DNA from: Lojkania enalia
Lineage: Eukaryota; Ascomycota; Dothideomycetes; Pleosporales
Reading direction: 5' to 3'
Assembly (NCBI GenBank): GCA_010094045.1
Contig: ML986642.1
Location: forward strand, 186,179-250,178
Length of the DNA: 64,000 nucleotides
The translations under genes were made by a program, and so were the position numbers. Below the pieces are notes generated by a model. It made no database searches. It was given only the letters and a program-made list of their open reading frames with translations, and was not told where the DNA came from. This document shows positions 34,031 to 46,054 of this stretch, piece after piece (positions within the stretch are counted from its first letter, which is position 1; each line of letters starts with the position of its first letter).

Positions 34031-35924
34031 TGTACACAGTCCCCCGGCGCCTTCAATTAGTTCATTCATCTACTTGTATTGGATACGACTTCCACTTACC
34101 ATTCTCTGCGGGTGTATCTGGAAAGGAGCTGGATTGCATGACTATTGATTAGTACACGCTGTATTCCGCATAGCTAGACATATAGCACTAGGGCGTTCGT
34201 TTCCTTTCTTCGCATTTCTGTAGCGAATTTTCTTCATCTTATCGCATGGAGTGTATAGCTGGCTAGCATCGAGCACGCAGTATTTAGTGCAGGATAGGTA
34301 GAAGGACGTAGTGTAATGAATACAAAATAACACCCTGCTACTAGAATGATCTTCTTCATATCTGACGAATGGCCGAAGAGAAATTGACATATTCCCTTAG
34401 GCACGCCACATACACCCAAGCTCAACTTCAGCAACGAACCACCGTTTCACCTCGCCCCAGCCAGCAACTAACACGATTGTAGAAACGGGCCCGAGCACAC
34501 AGATACCTTGCCACAGCACACAGTCCGTGCTTGCATAACACATACACACCGCTCCATTCCTACCGCAACTCTATATCCAAAAGTGAGGCGAGCCAGCACA
34601 TCCGCCCCCGTCTCCCAGCCGCTCCGAGTCTCGCAGGGTGAATCGAATTGCATCGCGTTTCTAGGCCAAAGCCTCGCTAGCTAGAAACCCGGACAGGTCC
34701 GGAAGTCGGGACAAAGCTGCCGAAATGTGGGTCGGCCGGTTTTTGCAGATCAGAAACGAGGCATAACGGTGTGTGTACGTATCTATGCATACATGCGCGT
34801 ATAGGGATATATATATTTTCATGGTAGATATGTACGGGAATATTAAGTTAAAGGATTGGGGAGAAAAGTATGTATGTGCTGGGGGAATTCGGGATGAAAA
34901 TTATGGGGTTTATGGGGGGCCTGGCTGGTCTTGAGTATGGTTTCGAGGTGATGTGTACATATATAGTGGTATGGATAGCCCGCCTAATGGATGGATCTCA
35001 AGAGATGCTAGTTTAAAGCCTTATTCGGGCCGTCGATGACGCGAGATACCAATGACGACCGCCGGCGAGGCGTATGCAGAGCACTTATCTAGACCTCCAC
35101 CATCTCGCTAGCCCCGCTCTTGCTCTACAGACTCTGTCTCAAAACGACACCAATCAATCAATCAACACGCGCATTTCAAGTATCACTCACCACCTAAGTT
35201 TGCATAGCAAAGGCAGAGGCAAACCCAATATGAAGGACAAAGAGTTATTACACTTCAGATAGATGTGCAGGACTACAAATCATTCAGCCATCAAAAGGAA
35301 AGCTGAAAAGGAAAAAAAGCAAAGAAACAAAGATTACGAAAAAAAAAAGGGGAGGACGAAGATATAATTGGGGGGAGGGGAGGGGGGGAGGAAGGACGGG
35401 GGGGATATTCTCGATATTGTGATTTCGCTGACCTAGAAAAACCCAAAACCCAACCAAGACATTTGCCTTTGCAGATAAAAGGGAACCAAAGAGGTGTTAG
35501 ATAGGTAGATGATGGGCTTTGTAAGAGCACAATCAAAAATGACAATGAGAAACACACGCCTAGACTGATATACGTCTCCCCGCCATGTACACCGGTAGCA
35601 CAGCAAGCAAGCTTAACGTCTAGAGAATGTCCCTGCCATTGCTGAATCCGATAGCTGCTCAATGTCGGCCACGCTGAGAAACCCCATCATGAACTACCCC
35701 AAGATGATTGTGCTCAAATATCCAGCGCAGAACGCCTCGTAGGTGCCGTGAAAAAGGCTCTAACTAGCCAGTTACGTGGACTCGCCTTCCACTATGCCCA
35801 CCATTCACATTGTGCCGATCGAAAGGACTACCATTGAACGCGAGAACCGCCACAGCAGTGTCGTAGCCCACAATAATTATCACGTGGCTGTGTACGGCTC
35901 AATACCAGAGCAGAGACAATTCGT
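34031..35924. other. Intergenic between protease and RHO1 3' ends
   Basis: A 1.9-kb convergent interval with no supported gene. A purine-rich stretch (A and G runs) lies near 35310-35405, and a short palindrome CCGGACAGGTCCGG near 34689. 3' UTRs and a possible RHO1 downstream region are expected. Confidence 0.4.
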
Positions 35925-36836
35925 TTACAAGATAAGACACTTTGGCTTGTGCTTTTTGCCCGAGGCCCTCGTGGTCAGGGCAGCTCGGGTGGCATGCTCG
36001 AATACCTCCCGCACGCCCTCGTTCGTCTTTGCGGAGCACTCGAGGTACTTCAATGCACCAATCTTCTTTCGGACATCTTCAGCCTGGTAGTGGTGTTAGC
36101 ACTCAGCTGGCTGGCCTTATCGGGGACGGGTACTGACCTGTTCGGGAGTGACGGGCTTTTGTGAGGTCTTGTGTAGTTCCTCAATGGTCTTCTGGTCGTA
36201 TCGGAGATCCTTCTTGCAGCCAACGAGGATGATAGGCAAGCCCTGGCAGAAGTGCAGGACCTCGGAGATCCACTATATCGAAATGTCAACATGCGCGCCG
36301 CTTTGTTAGAGGGTCTGGATCGTGCCTACCTTTTCCTGAACGTTATCGAGGGAATCAGGTGAGTCGATAGCGAAGCAGATCAGGATGACGTGCGAATCGG
36401 GGTAGGAGAGAGGTCGGAGACGGTCGTAATCTTCCTGACCCGCAGTATCCCATAGGGCAAGCTCAACGTGTTTGCCATCGACCTCGACGTCGGCAACGTA
36501 GTTCTCGAAGACTGTGGGGACGTAGACCTAGAACGAGGGAGATGTCAGTTCAAGTGCTGCAAAGCGTCGATGGGCGAGGACGGGGCGATGGAGACGGTTG
36601 CTAGGCAGGCTGACGCAACCCAGGGACCAAAGGAGGCGGGGCGGCGGCTAGAGACTAACCTCAGGGAAGGTGCCCTTGGAGAAGACGCTGCGTAGGGGAG
36701 CTGTTAGCGGTGTCCACGACGGAGAAGGGGCTTGCTGTGGGCGACGGGACAGCTGGGGCAGCACTTACATGAGCAGACAGGTCTTCCCACAGGCGCCGTC
36801 GCCGACAATGACGAGCTTTCGACGAATCTCCGCCAT
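35925..36836 (-). CDS. RHO1: Rho-family GTPase Rho1
   Basis: Rho1 controls cell-wall glucan synthase, the Pkc1 integrity pathway and actin polarity. Five exons (36836-36769, 36687-36660, 36527-36330, 36272-36138, 36083-35925) give 195 aa. The P-loop is [11 protein letters not shown]. Switch I is in [17 protein letters not shown], switch II in [17 protein letters not shown]. The base-recognition motif is VGCKKDLR and the late one ECSAKTNEG. The Rho insert helix is [20 protein letters not shown]. It ends [10 protein letters not shown], a polybasic tail plus CaaX box with Leu last, predicting geranylgeranylation. Exon 2 is only 28 nt. The upstream flank is unusually long and repeat-rich. Confidence 0.96.
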
Positions 36837-37140
36837 GCTGGTGGTCTAGGGGCGTGTGATGGAGGTAGTCGGGGGTGAGTCTGGGTGCTGCGGAGACGGA
36901 GAAGAGTCGACGGGTGAGATGGGTAGAAGGAAGTGGTTGAAGTAGGTGGTCGTGAGGACTCTTGAGGGAGCAGCTAGGCAGGAACTGCAGCAGCAGGGGC
37001 GCACTGACCAGCAGGAGGCTTCTCGCTGCGGCTGTGTCTGTGTTTGCCCAGGCGGCGCACGGTTTGCGAGTGGCTGGTGCAAGCAGATTAGTACGGAGCC
37101 GTCTGTGGAGGCAGAAGAGGATGAATAGGGCAGCGGGACG

Positions 37141-37194
37141 CAGAGGCAGAGGCAGCGGCAGAGGCAGCGGCAGAGGCAGAGGTAGAGGTAGAAG
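37141..37194. repeat. GGCAGA/GGCAGC hexamer microsatellite in RHO1 5' flank
   Basis: About nine imperfect hexamer units (AGGCAG, CGGCAG, AGGTAG) lie 300-360 bp upstream of the RHO1 start. In RHO1 orientation this reads as a CTGCCT pyrimidine-rich tract, which is common in fungal core promoters and leaders. Confidence 0.85.
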
Positions 37195-37263
37195 GGACGG
37201 GACAAAGATTGATGATGGCAGCAGGGTTGTGTTGCGGGCGTGTGTGAAGGCGACGAGCCAGGC

Positions 37264-37290
37264 TAGGCAGAGGCAGAGGCAGAGGCAGCG
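37264..37290. repeat. Second AGGCAG hexamer repeat in RHO1 5' flank
   Basis: Four near-perfect AGGCAG units ending in AGGCAGCG, about 70 bp beyond the larger array. A GGGGAC triplication lies further upstream near 37350-37367. Array length is likely polymorphic. Confidence 0.8.
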
Positions 37291-39241
37291 CGGACGCTCT
37301 TCGCGGCTTTAGCGCATCAACAAGACAGACACAAGACACAGGACACAGGACGGGGACGGGGACGGGCTCGCTCTCTGCTGGCTGTGCTGATAGCTGGCCA
37401 TGCACCGATAAAGCCACGCCGCTTCCCCCCCCCTCTCTGCCTCCGCGCGCCGACTGGCCCTCTCCCTTATCCCTTTCACCGTGTTTCCTCCCAGTCAGTC
37501 AGAACTCCGTCCCATAGTGGTGAATGCGCCAGCTCGATCCGGCAGTGCAGTATCTCCCGGCCCCCCCTCCCCCCCGGTGTTGCTGGCTGGCAGCAGGCCG
37601 CGCAGAATCCGGGGTTGGCCCATACCATACCTACAGCACTATAGCCTATCTTCGCCACGGCAACAGGAGCGAGTGGCGCGTCATTGCCCACGACAACGGA
37701 CAACGGCCGTGAAAGCAAGAATTGTTTCAGCACTGGCTTTGAGATGCCTGCCATTCGCCCGCCGTGGTCCACCCCAAGCTTCTGCCGCAGACTGACAGGC
37801 AAGGTGACGGACCCGCCTCGAACGATCAACAGCCATGATTGATACGATTGATGTTCATGCTCACTACTTCTGCTGCTACTGCTGCTACCGCTACTAGGCA
37901 CCAGAGGCAAACCTCAGCTGTGCATGGTCCTGCTCCGCTTGATGACTGCCCCCAATTCCTTGTCCGCGCCTCCTGTCGGCGTCCAAGAGGTGTCGGGGAG
38001 CTCGTTGCAACCTGGGAAGCGCATTATTAGAAGACGTCCTCTCTGTTTCAGTGCTGTCTGTTTTCATTCAACTGTTCTCCGCGCTCTGCCCTGTGATTAC
38101 CGTTCCACATGAGCATGGTCTCGCCTCGGATGCAGCCACCTCGCGGTTCCTCGCCTTGGCATGCCAACCCTCCTGACCCCTGCTTGCACGGGGTAGCCGC
38201 TAGAACTAGCTTGAGGGATGGGATTGTCACTATTGATTTATATCATATCGAGCTCCATCCGCGTTAGTCCCCGTCAACGCTGTCGTCCTGGTATCTTTCG
38301 TTACAGTCACGGCCTTGGGACCCGGAGCCTTGGCTTTCTTGCCGCTTACATTAAGCCCTACCACCCGAGCCCCCAAAGCCCGATCAAGCATGCAGGCCTG
38401 CCCTAAAGGGCGGAGGAACTGTGCAGCTCGAGTCCACATAGTGCGCTAGACTGAGTATGCATCAAAGAATAGTGCCGGCCACGACAGATTGATGCCCGCA
38501 ACCTGGATTACTTCATTGGGTCGGGCATCATCTTGAGGGACTAACCTTGGAATACAGTCAGTGTTAGCGGTAAAGGCGTCAATTGTTCGTGGACAGTCAG
38601 TCGTGTCGCATTGTAACTCCACCTTTGGGATCCCTTATCTAAGGAATATGTTGTGACAGTCCTTCCAACAGTCATTGTCGGCAAGCTATTCCTCCGGGTT
38701 TTCAGGCCCTCTGCCCAACAGTCCCTGAGTGCCAACGAGTTGCGCCACTCTCTGCTGATATGGAGTCATATTCAGTTGGACTCTGACCTAGTTTGATAGG
38801 CTAGGTGAACTGCTACTACTAGTAGGCACTTTTATTTGACTCGAAATAATCGACGAATTATCACACAGGCATAGGGCGTGCACCTATTTCATTTCTTCTT
38901 CGAATACAGGGCGGAAATGGCTTCGATCATCGGCATACTCTTGTACGCCCACTTTGTCAAATAACCAAGCAGGGAATCAACTGTTCTCAATATTGCACCA
39001 AACGTACCATAGTAGCATGTCCCGTTATAATTCCATTTGGTAACCAAAGATCCTATATGAAGTTGAAGAACGTATTAGCCATGTCGACAGCCGTCAATTG
39101 ATGCGCCTCTTGCAGAACCTAGTCAGTGTTCATTGACAACCGAGGCGTTTCTTCAGTTCGACCAAGGCACGGCAAGTCTTCCAGCGAAAATCACACTTGC
39201 GACTTTGTTTTATGTCCACGCTTCCGCCAGAGATCACGAGA

Positions 39242-39250
39242 TCACGTGCT
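39242..39250. promoter_or_regulatory. E-box TCACGTGCT upstream of UFD2
   Basis: A bHLH-type E-box about 260 bp before the UFD2 start. It shares the TCACGTGCT core with sites at 5231 and 14013. Function is inferred from this recurrence only. Confidence 0.4.
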
Positions 39251-39356
39251 GCTGCGGACTTGGAGTGGCGGGGCAGTTCCAAGGCTGGATGGCAAGCTCG
39301 CGCTCGGACCCCTGGTTGACGTTGTACGCAGCGGATTTAGGCACCATATAGCGGAG

Positions 39357-39382
39357 CTCACTCACTCACTCACTCACTCACT
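39357..39382. repeat. (CTCA) tetranucleotide repeat upstream of UFD2
   Basis: About six and a half perfect CTCA units 120-145 bp before the UFD2 start, probably in the 5' leader. It is pyrimidine-rich, as in many fungal transcription start regions. Confidence 0.9.
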
Positions 39383-39501
39383 GAAGAGCACGGCTCTACC
39401 CACACTCCCTACCTCTACCTATATTCCTCCGGGCACCGAAAGATCAAAACAAATCGCCCGTACTATCCGCCTAGACACAGCCAACTAATAGTCTTTTTAG
39501 C

Positions 39502-42500
39502 ATGGCTGACCAAGACTCAACGATGTCGGACGCCGACAAGGTGCGCGACACCCTCGAGAGTATTTCTAATACAACTCGCCATTGCTGACACCATGCATAG
39601 ATTCGGGCAAAGCGTCTTGCAAAGCTCGGCGGCGGGCAACAAGCCGCAAGTGCTACGCCTCGTACATCCACACCTCCAGCAGCATCCCCTTCCAGCTCGA
39701 CTCCGAAGCCGGACGAGACTCAACCGACGCCAGCAGGACCAGAGGCGCCGGCACAATCACAAACTCCCGAGTCGTCGAACCAGAATCCATTCAGCCAGTT
39801 AGGGATGACTGAAGAAAAGAAACCAACGCCGCGAATAAATATCAAACCCAAGGCTGCCGCTCCTGCGGCCAATGTGACCGCCACCCCGAAGCCCGCTCCT
39901 CAGAATCAGGAGGGCAGTCTTGAAGCATGGGAAGACCGAACGATAAGCAACATCTTCCGAGTCACCTTAGATTTGAATAACACTCGTGATTCGCATGGAC
40001 ATCAGCTATACTTTCTATCTGGTGTCAAAGGAGATCTTGAAGAGGATGAGAGGCCTGCCCGGTTGACGGTAGACGTATTGGACCAGGCGATCCTAGAGTC
40101 TGCGTCAAACAAGGCATTCGGCAAGCCGTTAGAATATCTGCTAGCCTGCTGGAAGAGGGTGTCCAGGCTCTTCCGAGGGATGCACAACAGGAATGACCCC
40201 AAGTATGGCATTGTTAAGGAAGCCCGGCGGCTGTGCTTCAGTTACTGCATTTTTGCAGCTACCATCCCTGACATGTTCGGAGAAGAAACACCGATGGCTA
40301 ACCCGTTGGCTGAATACCTCCTACTAGAGCCTGAGAATGATAACGGTATTTGCCATGACTTCTTGAGTGAAGCTGTCTCGCGCTTTGACGACGATGAAAG
40401 CGTTAAAGAAGTCCTTGTTGGCGCCATGGAACAGCTGAGCCAACAACTCTCCAAGCTATCGATGAATGACGATTACAAACCGTACATTCTGGCTCTGCGC
40501 AACTTTGTACGATACCAGCCACTAGTAGTTGCTCTCGCCCATTCGCCGACATTCCTTCCATCTGGGGTAGAAGCTCGGCACATAGAGAGCAGGACGTTCC
40601 TCGGGCCATTTTTCCGCCTGTCGCCCATGCAAGGCGAAGTTGCTCTGAATTATTTCTCTAGTCCTATGACTCGAGATAAGAACTACATTGGGAACTCACA
40701 AAATGCTCTTCGTATGACCCTTCAGACCCATCAAGACGAACTGTTCGACGTCACGAACTGTTTCATCAAGACGAAGGACTCACGCGAGAAGATACTGGAC
40801 TGGTTCGCATTCACTGTAAACGCAAACCACAAGAGAAGAGCCCTACAAGTCGATCCAAAAAAGGTCTCTTCCGATGGGTTCATGGTGAACATCACCATCA
40901 TCCTTGACCGTCTCTGTGACCCTTTTATGGATGCTACCTTCTCAAAAATTGACCGCATTGATATCGATTATTTGCGCCGACATCCTCGGGTCAAGATCGA
41001 GGATGAGACCAAAATAAATGCGGATCAACAGGCTTCGGACGAGTTCTACGACCTCAAAGTTGAAGGAACGAACAACTTCATAACTGAAATATTTTTCTTA
41101 ACAGTGGCAGCTCACCATTATGGCACCGAGGCCGCTAATACAAAACTGTCACAGTTACAAAAAGACGTCAAGTGGTTAGAGAAGCAACTACAAAAGATGG
41201 AAGTTGAACGCCACAAGTTCACGCAAAATCCCGCACAGCTTGCTGTCTTCGAAGCTCATGTAAAAAAAATGAAGGATCAAATCGAGAGAGGCCACTGCAC
41301 AATCATGGCAACTCAAGGGGTACTTTTGGACGATGTTTCACAAGCCCGGTCAATGCAGTTCATGCGATATGTTATTGTGTGGATGCTGAGGCTCGTGGCG
41401 CCCCGTGTAGACTTCCCTAAGAAACCCTTAGAATTACCTCTGCCAGAAGAACAACCTCTTGCATTTAAGTGTCTGCCAGAGTATTTCCTGGAAGACATCG
41501 TGGACAATTTCAAATTCATTACGAGGTTTATGCCACACATCATTACCTCGACTCAGTGCGAGGAACTAATGATCATATGCATAGTCTTCTTGCGGAGCTC
41601 CGAGTATATCAAAAACCCGTATCTGAAGGCCGGACTTGTCACTATCCTCTTTCACGGGGTCTGGCCTGTTCATGGCCGTTCGAGAGGAATCCTAGGAGAT
41701 GTTCTCTTCGCTCATAAGTTTGCAACAAAGCACCTACTACATGCGTTGATGAAGTTTTACATAGAATGTGAGAGCACTGGCACGCACACTCAGTTTTACG
41801 ATAAGTTCAATATACGCTACGAAATTTTCCAAGTAATCAAATGTATTTGGCCAAACCCGATTTACAGGGACAATCTCGGCACTGAAGCCCGGTACGTTAT
41901 CAAATGTCGATTTCACCGACTGTTAACTAATTGAATATAGTGTAAACTTAGACTTCTTCGTTCAATTCGTTAATCTCCTGCTGAACGATGTGACATTCGT
42001 GTTAGATGAATCATTCACCGCATTCACACAAATCCATGATCTTTCAAAGCTTCTCAAGAATCCACCTGATACCATGGATGCTAATGCACGAACAGAGAAT
42101 GAGGAAAAGCTCTCGGCCGCTCAGGGTAGAGCCAAGAGCTATATGCAACTTACGAACGAAACTGTTGAGATGCTGAGGCTCTTCACAGAGGCTCTAAGTG
42201 ATTCATTTACTAAGCCAGAAGTTGTCTCCCGGTTGGCGCACATGCTTGACTACAACCTTGATGCGCTTGTTGGCCCGAAGAAGACCAATCTCAAAATTGA
42301 GAACCCAGAGGAGTACGGCTGGAATCCCAGGACCATGCTTGCGGAGATATCCGAGGTTTATCTGAACTTAAAAGATAAAGAGAGCTTTATCAAAGCTGTT
42401 GCTACTGATGGACGTTCCTATAAACCGGAAAACTTCACTGCCGCAATGACCATCTTGTCTCGATATACTCTCAAGTCTCCCGAACAGCTCCAGGAATGGA

Positions 42501-42856
42501 AAGAGCTTTCCACTCGGATCCAAATCGCCAAAGAGGAGGCGGAACTCGAAGATCAAGATCTTGGAGAAATTCCTGACGAATTCACGGATCCAATTTTGGC
42601 GACCCTTATGGAAGATCCGGTCATGCTACCAACTTCTAAGAACATTGTCGACCGCAGCACAATCCGAAGTCATCTCCTCAGCGACCCGCATGACCCTTTC
42701 AACCGTTCTGACTTGAAAATTGAGGACGTGGTCCCTGTCCCAGAACTAAAAGAACAGATCCGGGCATGGAAAGCCGGGAAGTTGGCTGAGAAGAGGGCCC
42801 AGAGGATGGCTGGTCTCAATAATGCAAATGTTGGTGAGCCAATGGACACCTCTTAA
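39502..42856 (+). CDS. UFD2: Ubiquitin chain elongation factor E4 (Ufd2), U-box
   Basis: Ufd2 extends ubiquitin chains on Cdc48-bound substrates in proteasomal degradation. Exons 39502-39540, 39601-41891 and 41941-42856 give 1081 aa. A short first exon ([13 protein letters not shown]) joins [12 protein letters not shown], then a Pro/Ser-rich linker to about residue 120. The long helical Ufd2 core includes [20 protein letters not shown] and [16 protein letters not shown]. The C-terminal U-box is [20 protein letters not shown] with [13 protein letters not shown] and DPFNRSDL. It ends EPMDTS. Confidence 0.96.
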
Positions 42857-43195
42857 TTGGGTGTAACCCGACGGGAACTACTAGAGGCAAAGGATGTGTG
42901 GCATTGCGATATCATGGTACTGTCCAGGAATTTGAACATGAATCTACATTGCAGGCGTTCCGGCGTCCTGTTTACATGCTCTAGACGGCGAACGGTATGG
43001 AGTCTTAGAACTTTGAGAGGTCTCGTGGGCGACTTAGGCATGTAGAGCGCAATCATAGAGGGACTAAAATAGGCAATCAATGGATATTTCCATCCGCTAC
43101 CTTGGAGATTTGCTCCGGTCGCCCTTTCATGTTACCTTTGAAATCGATATTGATTACAATATATATAGTACAGAACGCAGATACTGCTTCACTCA
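42857..43195. other. Convergent UFD2/AIM19 3' flanks
   Basis: A 340-bp spacer between convergent genes. It should contain both 3' UTRs, and no other feature is seen. Confidence 0.35.
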
Positions 43196-43737
43196 CTATT
43201 TCTTCGACGTATCCTCCTTCTCTCTTCGCCCAAAGATATATGCAAGACCGCCGCCTACTACGTTGACTGCGCAGAGAGCCAATGAAGCTCCCCGAACAGC
43301 CCCCCTTGCGGTGAGTTTATTTCTGAATTGCTAAGGGAAGTCAGAACCGTCTTGCAGAGATATAGATAAAGACGACAGAAAGTTCCGTTATACGTCAAGT
43401 CTGCATTGGAGGCCAACTTACTTGCTTTCTCCTCATAGCCAGCAGTGCGTATAATCCACTCCATGCAGCCGTAATGCCAGCAGCATCGGTTTTATAATCA
43501 TTGAGATTCAGATAACTCGAAAACAATAACACCGGCGGGAAGACCATGGGAAGAGGCTGGAAAGGCCTCATATGTTGTGCTGTTATTAGAGTAGCGAGTA
43601 ATGTAGGCGGAACGGAGTTTTCTGTATACAATAGGTGAATATAAAGCACGCAAGTGACATAGTGGTTGAAAGGTTGGTGACGAACCTCCCCATTGGCGCA
43701 GTGATTGGAGGACACCTTCTTTCGATGGATCGGCCAT
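43196..43737 (-). CDS. Small mitochondrial-type membrane protein, Aim19-like
   Basis: Exons 43737-43686, 43621-43422 and 43330-43196 give 128 aa in one frame; using the later acceptor (AATTCAG) would hit a stop, so CCCTTAG is chosen. The N-terminus SKEGVLQSLRQWG is followed by hydrophobic segments (PPTLLATLITA, PPVLLFSSYLNL, GITAAWSGLYALLAM, LALCAVNVVGGGLAYIFG), then RREKEDTSKK. The AAWSxLY pattern and small multi-pass layout resemble the Aim19 family of mitochondrial inner-membrane proteins, whose function is poorly known. The assignment is from recall and is moderate. It is divergent from the J-protein gene. Confidence 0.72.
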
Positions 43738-44089
43738 TTTCAGAAAGTTTGTGTTTGGGCGGATGGGACCGTTTCACCAAGCAATCAACAGAACGTGATA
43801 AATGCGGGCTAATATTGAAGTTGCAAAATGCAAGCAGTTTCCCAGAAGGTCTACTATGACGTTGGTCCGTGCGGACACTACTTTCTTGTTGCTGTGGCCT
43901 CGACCGTAATCACAAACCGAGAGACCCTTTCACGCCCCCCACCACTCTCTTGCCCACTACCGTCGCGATATCCCGATAATACTAATCCCGTCGCCACAAT
44001 CCTTCTCCACTGGCCTCGCTCCTGCGCGCACCCAACAGACGACAGGCCACGTAAAGGCCAACCTAGCGTTTGCGCCCATCGCATCAACT
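43738..44089. promoter_or_regulatory. Divergent AIM19/HLJ1 upstream region
   Basis: A 352-bp interval between divergent starts, C-rich near the J-protein start. No specific element is convincing. Confidence 0.3.
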
Positions 44090-45317
44090 ATGTCTGCGAA
44101 GGCGAGCGGCGCGGACCCTCGACCGAACGGCGACGCCAAACATCGTCAACACCACGATGGCAGCGCCGGACGAGCCTATACTGTTGAACAAAAGGCCGCA
44201 GTATTAAAGATAAAGAGATGTTCCCCGACTGCCTTCTACGAGATCTTGGGGCTGGAGGAAGTCAAGACAACATGTTCGGAGGGCGAGATAAAGAAGGCAT
44301 ATAGGAAGTTGAGTCTATTAACGCATCCGGATAAAAACGGGTATGAGGGCGCCGATGAGGCGTTTAAGAGTACGGGCCCATTTTGTGATTCGATTGGGTC
44401 GTATGCGGATAGACACTGATTTGTGCTACAGTGGTATCAAGAGCCTTTCAAGTCCTCTCCGACCCGGACAAGAAAGCCAAATATGACCGCTTTGGCGGCG
44501 ACCCTGACAATCGCTTCGCCGGCGCCTCATCCGCCGGCGCATCACCGTTCAGCAACTTCGCGCGCGCATCGGGTACACAGCGGCAAGGCCCCATGTGGGA
44601 AGAAGAGATATCACCGGAAGAGATGTTCAGACAGTTCTTCGGTGGAGGGATGGGCGGTGGGTTTGGAGGTCCCTTCGGTACGTTCCCGAGCCGGCCCCGG
44701 TACAAATGTGTATATTGCCGAAGAATGAAAACCGTATATTAATAAATCCCCCAGGAGGCGGTCTCTTCGACACTGGTCCTGGCTTCGTCTTCAACCTCGG
44801 CGGCGGCCCCGGGATCCGCGTTCATCAGTTCGGCGGTGGACGACCCCGACGACGTCCCGGCACCGCGCAACCCCCTGGCTCGGAACCACAACCTAGCATA
44901 TCCAATGCCCTATCCTCGCTACTCCCGCTCCTATTCCTCTTCATCCTCCCGCTACTCTCGTCGATATTCTCTGGTCCGACCACGCCCCAAGGTCCTAGCG
45001 TGATCTTTGAAGGCCCAAAAGGACCTTACACGCAGCTACGGACGTCCCACCGCGTCAAAGTGCCCTACTGGGTCAATCCCGTCGAAGTGCAAGACTTCAC
45101 TAAGAAGAAATGGCAGCGGCTGGACCAGGAGACGGAGACCAAGTACATCCACTCGCTCAACGTTGGCTGCGAGTATGAGAAGCGTGAGCAGCAGATCCTG
45201 GTCGAGAATGCGCGAGGCTGGTTCTCGGACGACGAGGTCAAGATGGAGCGCGCGAGGAACATGGAGATGCCCAAGTGCAAGAAGTTGCAGGAGATTACGA
45301 GACAATATGTTTTATGA
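44090..45317 (+). CDS. ER membrane J-domain co-chaperone, Hlj1/DNAJB12 type
   Basis: These tail-facing ER J-proteins recruit cytosolic Hsp70 for ER-associated degradation. Exons 44090-44369, 44432-44677 and 44755-45317 give 362 aa. The J domain starts at [13 protein letters not shown] (about 45) and contains [20 protein letters not shown] with the HPD triad. The second exon completes it ([20 protein letters not shown]). A Gly/Phe-rich region follows ([12 protein letters not shown]). One transmembrane helix is near 228-250 ([17 protein letters not shown]). The C-terminal domain ([20 protein letters not shown]) matches the DUF1977 family partner of J domains. Confidence 0.9.
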
Positions 45318-45729
45318 TTTTAGGTTAAGAGGTGGAGTGTGTGGGAGCGTTGATGTCCCTGAGCCTTTTTCCTTTTTTTTTTGTCTTCTTGTAATACTCT
45401 TGTGAAGCGGAGACGTGGGGGTTTGGGCATGGCATGGGGAAACCCCCCCTTTCTTTCTTGTATAGGATTGGATAGATATCATGTCGTCATGTCATGGCGC
45501 GTATAGGCGTTAGAAAGCCAAGAAAGCATTATGAATGCAGCTTAGTTTTGCTATCAAGACTTGCGGCGTGTTGTGCTTGTTCTTGTATTAGGTGTCACGT
45601 ATTGTTTTTCCTGCGCTGGGTTTTGGTGATAATTTTTTTTTTTTTATGTAGGTGTTCAGTAATGGGAGGTAAGTAGGGATTGGAGAGGTTTGTGGCACGG
45701 GACTCCTGCGTTGACTGCGTTCTTCTCTC

Positions 45730-45751
45730 TTTTTTTTTTTTTTTTTTTTTT
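45730..45751. repeat. Poly(T) tract, 22 nt
   Basis: A 22-T run, with a shorter run of about 13 T at 45633-45645 just upstream. It lies within the G/T-rich stretch 3' of the J-protein gene. Confidence 0.85.
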
Positions 45752-45920
45752 AACACCTTTCAGCTTCTTTCTCCGATACATATCTACATCTCCAACCGTG
45801 GGTACCGTAGGTTTCTAGGACCGCGAGTTTTGAAAGGTATCGGAAGACTGCTCTTGTATTCCCGACTTTGTGGCTTGTGTGGGATTTGTGGACGATGTTT
45901 ATTTGTTTATTGAAGTGAGG

Positions 45921-45941
45921 TTTTTTTTTTTTTTTTTTTTT
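45921..45941. repeat. Poly(T) tract, 21 nt
   Basis: A further 21-T run 170 bp from the previous one. Three long T tracts in 310 bp is the densest homopolymer cluster of the window. Confidence 0.85.
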
Positions 45942-46054
45942 GCAAATAGGGATATGGTATGCGTAAGGATGCTGTAGCGTTTAGGTTTTGGTTGTAGTTG
46001 GGTTGTGGGTTTTGGGATGGTAGTTTCGGGGGGTGGGTTATAGGTGGGAGATAT

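Larger units (their letters stand above)
36837..39501. other. 2.7-kb divergent RHO1/UFD2 interval, no gene seen
   Basis: The longest gene-free promoter region of the window. It has purine/pyrimidine-asymmetric microsatellites within 0.5 kb of the RHO1 start, then mixed sequence with no conserved-looking frame. An E-box (TCACGTGCT from 39242) lies about 260 bp upstream of UFD2. An unannotated non-coding transcript or long 5' UTR is possible but not shown. Confidence 0.45.

Noticed and set aside
36846..37417. Cys/Arg- and Leu-rich frames across the hexamer repeats
   Set aside because: Their repetitive sequence is just the translation of the GGCAGA microsatellite.
37476..37910. 144-codon minus-strand frame upstream of RHO1
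   Set aside because: Low-complexity Ser start and no motif; it overlaps other frames in a GC-rich, repeat-bearing spacer.
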